Source: a virus
Reading direction: 5' to 3' (one strand)
DNA length: 56,450 nt
Virus record (IMG/VR): IMGVR_UViG_3300035698_012530
Span: 1 to 56,450 of that record
In this document: positions 24,089 through 32,096 of the stretch, in pieces
Numbering within the stretch: the first letter of the stretch is position 1
Layout of the letters: each line of letters begins with the position of its first letter
Translations under genes and position numbers: made by a program
The notes under the pieces: model-generated
What the model was told of the DNA's origin: nothing
The model's input: only the letters and a program-made list of their open reading frames with translations
The model's database searches: none

Positions 24089-24292
24089 ATGGGTGTATAT
24101 GGTAACAAAGCAAAGTTTGTTGTAAGTAAAGCAAATCCAAAAAGACAAAAAGCAAAAGCTAGAAGAAAATTTGGACAGCTTTTTATTGGATCAGATAAAA
24201 AAGAAGTTATTGACGCTTTTTGTCAATCAAAAGATCCTTTGTTTAAAGAAAAAGGACAACGAAGAACAAATCTGATGAAGTCGTATAGATAA
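24089..24292 (+). CDS. Small basic protein, 67 aa
   Basis: AAAGGAG upstream. Strongly basic N half (KANPKRQKAKARRKFGQLF) and a basic tail (KGQRRTNLMKSYR), so nucleic acid binding is plausible. It is the only protein gene between the promoter at 24028 and the ncRNA, and might bind that RNA or the ribosome; this is inference from position and charge only. Confidence 0.65.
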   Translation: MGVYGNKAKFVVSKANPKRQKAKARRKFGQLFIGSDKKEVIDAFCQSKDPLFKEKGQRRTNLMKSYR

Positions 24293-24652
24293 AATTGGCA
24301 GGATGTGGGCTTAGAGGTAGCCATCATTTAAAGAGTTGCGAGTGGGTTCCGTACTGGAGCGATCCCAGTTTCCAGACGTATAACCACAGGGGAAGGAACA
24401 AGCACAGTTGTTTATATTAATTTATGGGTGATTATAGTTAGTTGTAAAACATACACAGCTAACGATTTTTAACCATAAAGTTTAACGGGCGAAGCCGTCG
24501 AACTAAGTATGAGAAAATAAAGGGATAAGATATCATACAATGTATAAACAGACCCTTAGAGCATTTGGTGTCATAACACACTACCAATTAACTAAAATAT
24601 CAGATTTACAAAAAACACTTACTAGTATATAATGTATTAGTAAGTGTTTTTT
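24293..24652 (+). ncRNA. Structured ncRNA with 23S rRNA GAC-like domain
   Basis: About 360 nt with no convincing frame, between a stop codon and a perfect terminator. Positions 24301-24334 match the L11-binding GTPase-associated centre of 23S rRNA in about 31 of 34 bases against the E. coli sequence as I remember it (nt about 1055-1088), including GGCTTAGA, AGCCATCATTTAAAGA and the equivalent of A1067. Further stems: CTGGA/TCCAG within GGTT/AACC (24346-24385), AACAA/TTGTT (24397-24412), TTTATGG/CCATAAA enclosing GTTAGTTG/CAGCTAAC (24420-24480), GTTTAACGG/CCGTCGAAC (24479-24502), GTATGA/TCATAC (24507-24538), TTGG/CCAA (24565-24587). It is not RNase P, tmRNA or a recognisable riboswitch. Confidence 0.8.
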
Positions 24653-24653
24653 A
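24609..24653 (+). terminator. Rho-independent terminator
   Basis: Perfect stem AAAACACTTACTA / TAGTAAGTGTTTT with a 13-nt AT loop and a T run. It ends the structured ncRNA and isolates it from the helicase gene. Confidence 0.92.
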
Positions 24654-24670
24654 ATTTAAGGAGATAAATT

Positions 24671-24727
24671 ATGAAAAATATTGTAGTAGAATGTTGATGT
24701 ATTTATAAGGAGAAAATTAATGGATAG
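24671..24727 (+). CDS. Possible leader peptide with in-frame UGA, 18 aa
   Basis: AAGGAG 8 nt before ATG 24671. The frame MKNIVVEC-W(TGA)-CIYKEKING ends at TAG 24725-24727, overlapping the helicase ATG at 24720 and containing its AAGGAG site. If UGA is read as Trp the ribosome reaches the helicase start; if not, it stops at codon 9. This could couple helicase synthesis to UGA decoding. No direct evidence for translation exists beyond the ribosome site. Confidence 0.4.
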
Positions 24728-26051
24728 AAAATTATCAGATGAAAATTTAGAATTACTTATTATAAAAGGTGTATTAAACAGTAAAGAATTTATAACATTA
24801 TTAATGAACTCTTTTGAATCTCAATTTTTTAATAATCCCACATACGCAAAAATGTATGATGTATCAATAAATCATTATAAAGACAATTTAACTTTAATGG
24901 ATAAATTCATTATTAAAGATATTGTGGATTGTAAAGATATATTTGATGAAATGGAAGCAGTTGATTTTGATATGGCTAAAAACCATGATTTTCTTGTAAA
25001 AGAAACAAACCAATATCTTAAAGAAAAGTCAATCAAACAAGCTATTCTTGATAGTGTTGGTATTATTGATGCTAATAAGAATATTAACGATATCAGGGAC
25101 AAAGTTGAATCTGCATTAGCCAAAGATTTGACTATGAACCTTGGGATTGATTACTGAAATACAATTGGAGCAAGATTAAAACAAGTTTTATTACAAAACG
25201 AGAACAAAATACCATTATATTATCCTATGTTAGATGAATTTACTAATGGTGGTGTAATTCCTTATTCATTATCATTATTTTTAAGTCGTATTCATGGGTT
25301 TAAAACAACATTGCTTATTAACTTGATGGAAAGAGAATCAAGAAATGGTAAGAATGTTATTCTATTCAGTATGGAAACAAGTGAGAATGAGATAGCTAAA
25401 AGACTTGATTCAATAAGTACCCTATCAGATATAAATAAAATCCATACATCAAAAGAAAACATTATGGATTTAGCAAAAAAACTCAATAAAAGAAAAAGCG
25501 AAAAAGGTTTAATCATTATTAAGGAGTTTCCTACAGGACAAGCATCAACTGCAGATTTTAGAACTGTTTTAAGGGAATATGGATATAGAGGTATTCATTT
25601 TGATATAGGTTTTTGTGATTATTTAACAATTATGCAAAGCGAGCATCTTAATTTAGGTAATTTATATCAGGATGGTAAAAAAATTAGTGAAGAACTTAGA
25701 TCATTGAGTCTTGAATTTTTACTTCCTATGATAAGTGTATCACAATTGAACAGAGAAGGTATTGCTATTGATTTTAAAGAGGTTGATTATACACATATAG
25801 GTGAATCATTAGGAATTGCTGCATCAGCCGATTTCATGGCAATTATGGGTCAGGATGAAGAAAAATTAATATATGAATCTGAAATTATGTATAAAATTGT
25901 TAAAAATAGATTAGGTGGGCGTGTAAATGAAATGGGTAAATTCTATGTTGACAAAAAATCATTAAAGATGTATGATGAATCTGAATTAGAAATGTGGTTA
26001 AATGATGCAAACAGTACAAAAGATGATAGAAATGTAAGCAAAAAATATTAA
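24720..26051 (+). CDS. 41: Replicative DNA helicase (DnaB/gp41-like)
   Basis: 443 aa with one TGA-Trp (LGIDY-W-NTIG). The N-terminal helical domain occupies about residues 1-150. The RecA-like domain begins near 170: the Walker A region reads LSRIHGFKTTLLINLM, lacking the usual first Gly of GxxxxGKT; then VILFSMETSENEIAKRLD (H1a-like) and FDIGFCDYLTIM (Walker B), VSQLNREG, and KNRLGGRVNEMGKFYVD (arginine-finger region). It unwinds DNA 5'-3' as a hexamer at the fork with the primase at 46839-47900. AAGGAG lies inside a small leader frame. Confidence 0.85.
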
Positions 26052-26069
26052 AGGAGTTTGACATGAAAT

Positions 26070-26381
26070 ATGAAAAAATTAAAATGTCCTAAATGTGGAT
26101 CAGAAAATATAAATCAATATAGGACACCAAATGGACCTATTTGGTGTGGTGATTGTGGGTTTGAAGCTGCTAAAAAACAAATATTTAATCCATTTGTTGT
26201 GAAGATAAGATATCCTTCACCAGTATGGTTAATTCAAGAGCCAAAATCTAGCGATGAATGTGAATGGCAACATTGTCCTGATACAGATTATATTAGATGT
26301 GACCATATTTTAAGAACAAAAGAAAAGGGTGAAATTGAGTGTAGTGAAGATAAATGTCCTATATTTTTTAAAAGGAGTTAA
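26070..26381 (+). CDS. Zinc-ribbon protein, 103 aa
   Basis: ATG 26070 after AAAGGAG at 26050; a 7-codon frame from 26063 overlaps it. Begins MKKLKCPKCGSEN and has WCGDCGFEA (first ribbon), then CEWQHC..CDH and CSEDKCPIF (second Cys/His set). Probably binds two Zn. Function unknown; TAATG overlap with the next gene. Confidence 0.7.
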   Translation: MKKLKCPKCGSENINQYRTPNGPIWCGDCGFEAAKKQIFNPFVVKIRYPSPVWLIQEPKSSDECEWQHCPDTDYIRCDHILRTKEKGEIECSEDKCPIFFKRS

Positions 26382-26383
26382 TG

Positions 26384-26671
26384 ATGAATTTGAAATTTTG
26401 AAAAAAACAACTAATAGAAGAAGAAAAGGCAATAGTAAAACAACCTGATAAATGCCATATGGTTATTTATACAAATAAAAACAATGTAATTGCATCGTTT
26501 TATACTATTGAAAGTAAAACAGTGGAATCGTTTATGGAAGTTGTTGATTGATTTGAAAAACACCCTGATGATGTTTTTAAAATGAACCTTCAAAATGGAT
26601 GTACAGCATTTAAATGGGATGATATATCACATATTGAAATAACAAACCATATAAAAAATAAAGGAGAATAA
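26384..26671 (+). CDS. Hypothetical protein, 95 aa
   Basis: ATG 26384 sits 6 nt after AAAGGAG (an adjacent ATG at 26381 also fits). Two TGA-Trp (NLKF-W-KKQ and VVD-W-FEKHP); without them no frame of this size exists. Mixed alpha/beta product; the stop overlaps the next ribosome site. Confidence 0.65.
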
Positions 26672-26674
26672 TTT

Positions 26675-26908
26675 ATGGCTTATATGACAACAACAATGTG
26701 TAGTAAATGTGGTGAGAAAGCAACAGTCATTGTATCAAATGGTGTTACACCTCATTTATGTCCAGACTGTGAATATAAAAAAGCAAAGGCAAAATCAACA
26801 TTACATTTTGATAAATTAGATAAATTAACATTAGAACAACGTATTAGAAAAATAGAAAATTGGATGTATCGTTTTAAACTTCCTATTGACCCAAATATCA
26901 AATATTAA
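26675..26908 (+). CDS. Small zinc-ribbon protein, 77 aa
   Basis: AAAGGAG upstream. MCSKCGEKA at residue 8 and HLCPDCEYKKA at residue 29 form a CxxC-CxxC ribbon; the C terminus is a helix (LEQRIRKIENWMYRF). Its TAATG overlaps the UDG-like gene. Confidence 0.7.
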   Translation: MAYMTTTMCSKCGEKATVIVSNGVTPHLCPDCEYKKAKAKSTLHFDKLDKLTLEQRIRKIENWMYRFKLPIDPNIKY

Positions 26909-27405
26909 TGTATAAAATTGAATGTACTAGATGTAATTTATATGAAAATGGTTTATATCATCCTTATATAGGAGCTGATGTTAAATATATTATAATAGGT
27001 GAATCACCAGCAAGTGCTTATTATTCATTGACTCCACCAGAATCTAAATTTTGAAATGCAATGGCTGTGTATGGATTTACCAAATCTCAATTCGGTATTA
27101 TAAACTCCATTAATTGTTATAATAAAAATAAACCATCTGAGTACCATAGAAAACAGTGTAGACCTAATATAGCAAAATTTGTTGAAAGGCTGGATCCAGA
27201 TTTAATAATATGTTGTGGAAATTTTGCTTTACATACATTAACAGGGAGATGAGGTATAAATAATTATATTAACACAATAGATGAAAAGATATTATTTAAG
27301 AAAAAACGTAAAATTATGTATTGAAAGAACACAAATACTATTAATTATAATGATGAGTTAATTAAATCAATTCAATTATTAAAGGAATATGTTAAATGTA
27401 TATAA
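26908..27405 (+). CDS. Uracil-DNA glycosylase superfamily protein
   Basis: 165 aa with three TGA-Trp (SKF-W-NAM, TGR-W-GIN, IMY-W-KNT). ECTRCNLYENG near the N terminus resembles the first Cys pair of family 4/5 UDGs; VKYIIIGESPAS is motif 1 (GE-x-P-G type, here GESPA); IINSINCYNK and CRPNIAKFVERLDPDLIICC correspond to the central strand and the segment before the GN-F-A motif (CGNFALHTLTGR). It may remove uracil or act on another modified base; the active-site Asn/Asp is not clear. TAATG coupling to the gene before. Confidence 0.75.
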
Positions 27406-27731
27406 GAGAAGCAGGTCATACTTTTACAAGAATAGAATTAGAAAAAATAAGAAAGGTGTATAAAAAATCATTTAATGAATATAAGGATGAAATATCAAAG
27501 AATTTTGGTGCATATACATTAAATTTAAGTGAGGAAGGTATAAAAATGAGTAAAGAAATAGAAGAAACTAAAAAATTAATTGATAATATGAGTCAAATTG
27601 AAATGGCTAAATTATATAGATTTAGTGAATGGGGATCTATTTATTTTCAGTCAGGTGAAGTTAATGATTATTTTATGAATAAGTTTGACGGAATGACACC
27701 TGAAATATCTAAAGCAATAGGATGGGGATAA
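27396..27731 (+). CDS. Hypothetical helical protein, 111 aa
   Basis: Overlaps the UDG-like gene by 10 nt; AAAGGA 9 nt before ATG. Helical with a Lys/Glu-rich pattern (RIELEKIRKVYKKSFNEY) and a C half resembling a small helical bundle (MSQIEMAKLYRFSEWG). Unknown. Confidence 0.65.
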   Translation: MYIREAGHTFTRIELEKIRKVYKKSFNEYKDEISKNFGAYTLNLSEEGIKMSKEIEETKKLIDNMSQIEMAKLYRFSEWGSIYFQSGEVNDYFMNKFDGMTPEISKAIGWG

Positions 27732-27768
27732 ACCAATGTTTACATTAATATAGAAAGGTAGTATAATT

Positions 27769-27840
27769 ATGAAAATAGCAATGATAGATGTAATGATTAT
27801 AGTAATCATGATGATAGTAGTTGTAATAATGTGTGTATAG
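27769..27840 (+). CDS. Single-helix membrane peptide, 23 aa
   Basis: AAAGGTAG upstream. Almost entirely hydrophobic (MIDVMIIVIMMIVVVIMCV), ending in TAG. Similar in size to the peptide at 7934. Moderately supported. Confidence 0.45.
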   Translation: MKIAMIDVMIIVIMMIVVVIMCV

Positions 27841-27848
27841 GAGACAAT

Positions 27849-28166
27849 ATGAGTAATATTTATGAACAATTAGCTGATAAGTACGAAAAACAAGCAAACG
27901 AATCTAATGATGTACATGAACAAGCATGGTTGTATGCTGTTTGTGCTGATATTAGAAACTGCATAGAGAATTGTTGTGAAGATCAAAGCAATATTATATC
28001 AGTAAGTGGTAAATGTAGTGATATGTGTCATGTCTTTTATCCTGATGATACAGAGCATGATGGTTATGTACCAACACATCTAAACATAGGCGGAGATGAC
28101 TATTTAGAGTTTGCTTTTTGTAAAATTTGTGGTAAAATGCAAGGAGAATTTCCAATAAAGGAATAA
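27849..28166 (+). CDS. Hypothetical Cys-rich protein, 105 aa
   Basis: ATG 27849 preceded by AGGAG; the ATG at 27831 lies in the peptide before. N-terminal helix (YEQLADKYEKQANESND) and a C half with C..C and FCKICGKMQGE, giving a probable zinc site. Directly precedes the DNA polymerase gene. Confidence 0.65.
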   Translation: MSNIYEQLADKYEKQANESNDVHEQAWLYAVCADIRNCIENCCEDQSNIISVSGKCSDMCHVFYPDDTEHDGYVPTHLNIGGDDYLEFAFCKICGKMQGEFPIKE

Positions 28167-28170
28167 TATA

Positions 28171-29928
28171 ATGTTTAAAAATATCTATTATGATACATAT
28201 AAAAGTGTCATGCATTTATGGTATACTGCTAATGGTGTTAATAGATACAGAGCTGATAATTGGACTCCTTATGTATACAAAAAAGACCCAGAAGGTGATA
28301 TAAAAACCATTGATGGTCTTAAAGTATCTAAAATGTATTTTAATTCTTATTCATCATATAAAGAATATCAACAGAACAATAAAGATTTATATGAAAATAA
28401 CTGCAAACCTGAAATCCAATATCTAGCAGAAAAATATTATGATGTTATAGATGAAGACATTATTCCACCAGCTCTTAAAATATACTCTATAGATATTGAA
28501 GTACAACCTATCAATAATCCGGGTGTATTTCCTTCTCCACTTATAGCAGAAGAACCTATAACAATGATAAGCATATATGATTGGTTAGATAATCATGTAT
28601 ATTCTTTTGGGTTACATGAATATGATAATAGTGTCAATGATGACAAACCATTTAAAGTTACCTACATTAATTGTGGTGATGAAAAATCATTATTAAGAAA
28701 ATTTTTTAGTTTTACACACAAAAATGCTCCAGATGTGTATACAGGGTGGAACATATCGTTAAACAAGAAGATGTCCGTATCAGGGTTTGATTTTCCTTAT
28801 ATTATTAATAGAAGTAAAAACCTCTTTGAAGAGGATTTGTACTTACTCTTATCTCCTATTAAAAAGGTAAGAGCATGGAAATCAAATGAAGATACAGGTG
28901 TATCCATTTCTGGAGTATCAATAATAGATTATCAATGTATATATAAATGGTTTACAAGAAATAATTTAGAAAAATATACATTAGATTATGTGTGTAAATT
29001 TGAGCTTAATGAGGTTAAGCTTGAGTATAAAGGGTCTCTAGCTGAATTATATAATAATGACTGGCAAAAGTATGTTGATTATAATATACGTGATGTTGAG
29101 TTAATAAAATTATTGGATGATAAACTTGAATATATTAATCTAGCACAAAGTTTATCTTTACTTACTAGAGCCCCAATGGAATCTTATATTGCAATGACAG
29201 CTTTATTAGAAGGCAAGTTATTAACACATTTCAGAAGAGAAGGATTATGTGCTCCTATATTTGAAGGTGGAACTCAGCATGGGTTTCCCGCTGCTTATGT
29301 CAAAGAACCTCATGTAGGTTTATGGGATTGGATTTCAAGTATTGATATTGCGTCAAGTTACCCTACTGCTATAATTACATTGAATATGAGTGTAGAGACA
29401 TATCTTGGTAGAATTCAAACACTTACAGAAGATCATATTATTTTATATACTAAAAGAAGAGAATTTCCACCATTTACATTAAAAAAGAAAATTGGATCAG
29501 TTGATTTTAAAGGTGATAAATTAATATCATTCAATAAAATGTTAGATAAAGGATTAATTGCTATTGCTCCTTGTGGTAGTTGTTTTAAGACATCTAAAGA
29601 AGGTGTAATTGCTTATGTAGAAAGAGAAATGTTTATTAAAAGAAAACAAATTAAAACTGTTATGAAATCATTGTATGATGATGACAGTAAAAAAGATGAG
29701 GTTAAAAGATTATTTGCATTTCAATGGGCATTGAAAATTCTCTTAAATAGTATGTTTGGTATAATGGCTGTACCTTATTCACGTTACTTTCAAATAAATA
29801 TAGCTGAAGCAATTACAGCTTGTGGTAGACATAATGTTAAGCAGGGAGAACTATTTACAAATGAAATTCTTAATGATATAATGAATAAAGATTTAGTTAA
29901 AATTATTGGAGAAATAAAGGAGAAATAA
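28171..29928 (+). CDS. 43A: DNA polymerase family B, N-terminal part (gp43A-like)
   Basis: 585 aa. Exonuclease motifs: IYSIDIEVQP (ExoI), YTGWN...SGFDFPYIINR (ExoII), YVDYNIRDVELI (ExoIII). Polymerase motif A is SIDIASSYPTAI at about residue 388, motif B WALKILLNSMFGIM at about 525. The frame ends after EIKEK, before motif C (DTDS), which is in the separate gene at 31187-32053. Both parts must assemble to make an active polymerase with 3'-5' proofreading. T4-related phages with gene 43 split at this place are known. All ten or so Trp codons are TGG. Confidence 0.92.
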   Translation: MFKNIYYDTYKSVMHLWYTANGVNRYRADNWTPYVYKKDPEGDIKTIDGLKVSKMYFNSYSSYKEYQQNNKDLYENNCKPEIQYLAEKYYDVIDEDIIPPALKIYSIDIEVQPINNPGVFPSPLIAEEPITMISIYDWLDNHVYSFGLHEYDNSVNDDKPFKVTYINCGDEKSLLRKFFSFTHKNAPDVYTGWNISLNKKMSVSGFDFPYIINRSKNLFEEDLYLLLSPIKKVRAWKSNEDTGVSISGVSIIDYQCIYKWFTRNNLEKYTLDYVCKFELNEVKLEYKGSLAELYNNDWQKYVDYNIRDVELIKLLDDKLEYINLAQSLSLLTRAPMESYIAMTALLEGKLLTHFRREGLCAPIFEGGTQHGFPAAYVKEPHVGLWDWISSIDIASSYPTAIITLNMSVETYLGRIQTLTEDHIILYTKRREFPPFTLKKKIGSVDFKGDKLISFNKMLDKGLIAIAPCGSCFKTSKEGVIAYVEREMFIKRKQIKTVMKSLYDDDSKKDEVKRLFAFQWALKILLNSMFGIMAVPYSRYFQINIAEAITACGRHNVKQGELFTNEILNDIMNKDLVKIIGEIKEK

Positions 29929-29981
29929 AGAATAAACAAGATGAGTTAGATAAAATAAAAAGGTTTATAAGGGGAGATATA

Positions 29982-30203
29982 ATGGAAAAGATAACAAAAG
30001 ATAATTATATGGATGTAATTCCATATGAAGAAAGATTAAATATTGAGCAAGAATTTAAAGAATTTTCATATAAATTTAATACAACAGACCAGTGTGATGC
30101 CGCATTATATATTTTTAACAAATATTATAATATTGATGGCATTCCAAAGGACTTTTATTTAGAAGCAATGTATTGGATTTCTAGTGGTCTTGGGAATATC
30201 TAA
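29982..30203 (+). CDS. Hypothetical protein, 73 aa
   Basis: First of five small genes between the polymerase halves; GGGGAG upstream. Acidic helical protein (PYEERLNIEQEFKEFSYKF). The stop overlaps the next ATG. Unknown. Confidence 0.6.
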   Translation: MEKITKDNYMDVIPYEERLNIEQEFKEFSYKFNTTDQCDAALYIFNKYYNIDGIPKDFYLEAMYWISSGLGNI

Positions 30204-30391
30204 TGAAGCATAGAGAGTTTAATACATGGGAAGGGTCTGAAATATATGTCAATGAAACCATGATAGACAAGATAACATTTAATACAAAAACACATACACC
30301 TGAATATTGGGAATTCGAAACAGGTAAGAAAACGATATGGAACACAATTATATACCATTTAAAAAGGATTAAACGAAGGATTTTCAAATAA
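30203..30391 (+). CDS. Hypothetical protein, 62 aa
   Basis: TAATG coupling to the gene before. Basic C terminus (NTIIYHLKRIKRRIFK). Unknown. Second of the small genes between the polymerase halves. Confidence 0.55.
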   Translation: MKHREFNTWEGSEIYVNETMIDKITFNTKTHTPEYWEFETGKKTIWNTIIYHLKRIKRRIFK

Positions 30392-30413
30392 CTCATACTG
30401 CAAAGGAGAAACA

Positions 30414-30737
30414 TTGTTTCTGAAAGCCCCAAAGAAGTTTAAGCATTTTTTATTTACATTTAACAAGAAGAAGAACCACTCACTAAAGTCAAGATTAGAA
30501 AGAGTAAAATTATCAAATAGGAAGTTTAAAAAATCGTTGTATCCTGTTATGGTAAAGGTTAAAGACAATGATTATAAAAAAGGTACATATGGTTTTGTGT
30601 TCAGTGAATTTACAATGATAGCAAGATGGAATGGAAACACCTTTCATGTGATTACACTTTTAAAAAGTAATTGACGTAATAATATGGAAGATTTGAAAGT
30701 GGATTATAAGATAAAGATAATTAATTTTTTTAGATAA
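30414..30737 (+). CDS. Hypothetical basic protein, 107 aa (TTG start)
   Basis: Start is probably TTG at 30414, five nt after AAAGGAG. One TGA-Trp at 30672 (LLKSN-W-RNNMEDL), then TAA at 30735. Very basic N half (KAPKKFKHFLFTFNKKKN). The KAPK.. motif recurs in the next gene. Unknown. Confidence 0.55.
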
Positions 30738-30748
30738 AGGAGAAGGGT

Positions 30749-30994
30749 ATGAAAAAACTTAGACAAAAATCAAACGAATCACAAGATAATTTTCAAAAGA
30801 GAAAAAAAAGTGCAGAATTTAACAATAAACGTATTAGTTTTGGTAAAGTATTATGGAATTCAGCTATAAAAGGTACCTTTAAAAAAGAAAAATCTACAAT
30901 TTCTTTAAAAGCACCAAAACTGATTAAAAACAATAGTTGGAAAATGAAAGAACAAAAAATTGCTAAAATGCATAGACAGAATGAACACATATAA
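30749..30994 (+). CDS. Hypothetical basic protein, 81 aa
   Basis: AAAGGAG upstream. Lys-rich (RKKSAEFNNKRISFGKV, SLKAPKLIKNN) with almost no acidic stretch, suggesting nucleic-acid binding. Overlaps the next gene by one nt. Confidence 0.55.
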   Translation: MKKLRQKSNESQDNFQKRKKSAEFNNKRISFGKVLWNSAIKGTFKKEKSTISLKAPKLIKNNSWKMKEQKIAKMHRQNEHI

Positions 30995-31194
30995 TGTCAC
31001 GAATAGAAGAGGCAAAAAGAGGAAAACAAGAATTAAGACAAGAGGCTATAGACCTTATAAATGGTTTATTACATTATCCAAAAGATGTTGTTAATCCTAA
31101 ATGTGAAAGATTAGTTGATTGTGTTATATGCGCATCAACATTGGAAAATGTAATTATACAAAATCAAGCCTTTAAAGATACGAACAATGTTTAA
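30994..31194 (+). CDS. Hypothetical protein, 66 aa
   Basis: TAATG coupling. Helical charged N half (EEAKRGKQELRQEAIDLI) and two Cys near the C terminus (CERLVDCVICAS). It overlaps the polymerase C-terminal gene by 8 nt, so polymerase translation may be coupled to it. Confidence 0.55.
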   Translation: MSRIEEAKRGKQELRQEAIDLINGLLHYPKDVVNPKCERLVDCVICASTLENVIIQNQAFKDTNNV

Positions 31195-32053
31195 AGATTA
31201 TGTTGCATATATTGATACTGATTCTTGTTATATCAAGATAGGTCAATACCTTGATGATATGGGTGTAAAGGATAAATTTGAAACTATGCCACAAAAAGAA
31301 CAAGTGGAATATGTTAAACGAATTAATGATATTATTGCGAGTTATGTTAATAACAAATGCTATAATATAACACAAAAACAACATTACAATTCTCAGGTAA
31401 ATGATTTTAAAATAGTATTTGAACCTGAAAAGATTGCATTAACAGGTATATTCTCTACCAAAAAACGCTATGCTACATGGACATTATTGGATGATGGTAA
31501 ATGGGTAGACAAATTATCTATAACTGGACTTGAAGTGATAAGGTCTGACTCGCCTGAAATGGTTAAACCAAAAATTCTTGTAATACTTGAAATGATATTA
31601 AAGAAGCATGCTGATGATGAAATTAGAAATACAATCAATAAACATAAAACCGATTTATACAAATCATCACCAGAGGAAATATCAACTAACAAGGGTATTA
31701 ATAAACTTAAAAAATATCTTAATAATGACTATACATGGAAGAAAAAATGCCCACATCAACTAAAAGGTGTAGCAAATTTTAGTTTTTTCTTAAACAAGTT
31801 TAATTTAAAAGATTTATATGATATTCCATTGGAAGGAAATAAGGCAAAAATAGTGTATCTAAAAAAGAATAAATTTAACAAAACATCCTTGTCTTTCTAC
31901 AAGTGACCTAAAGAATTTGATAAATTAGGTATACAGGTTGATTATAAAAAAATGATATATGATAATTATACTAAAAAGGTTGAGGGTTTATTGAAGATAA
32001 TAAATAAATTATCATTATTAGAACAACAGAATTTAATTGACAGTTTCTTTTAA
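31187..32053 (+). CDS. 43B: DNA polymerase family B, C-terminal part (gp43B-like)
   Basis: 288 aa, starting MFKDYVAYIDTDSCYIKIG: the catalytic motif C (Y-x-D-T-D-S) lies at residues 9-13. Then GIFSTKKRYATWTL (KKRY DNA-contact motif) and the thumb domain. One TGA at 31904 (SFYK-W-PKEFDK) must be Trp for the protein to reach its normal end at ...LIDSFF. No good ribosome site precedes the ATG; it overlaps the gene before. It pairs with the 28171-29928 product. Confidence 0.9.
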
Positions 32054-32069
32054 ATTTGTTATTATTCTT

Positions 32070-32077
32070 TATAAATA
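32070..32077 (+). promoter_or_regulatory. T4-late-type promoter box TATAAATA
   Basis: TATAAATA lies 19 nt before the ATG of the CCA-adding enzyme gene, with AAAGGAT between. Same spacing as at 4003 and 8981. Confidence 0.55.
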
Positions 32078-32096
32078 TATACTAAAGGATAAAATA

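Noticed and set aside
24505-24540. Group I intron core in the ncRNA (ATAAGATATCATAC resembles J8/7 and P7)
   Set aside because: The spacing between the would-be P7 strands is too short for P3 and P8, no split gene flanks it, and it is closed by a standard terminator.
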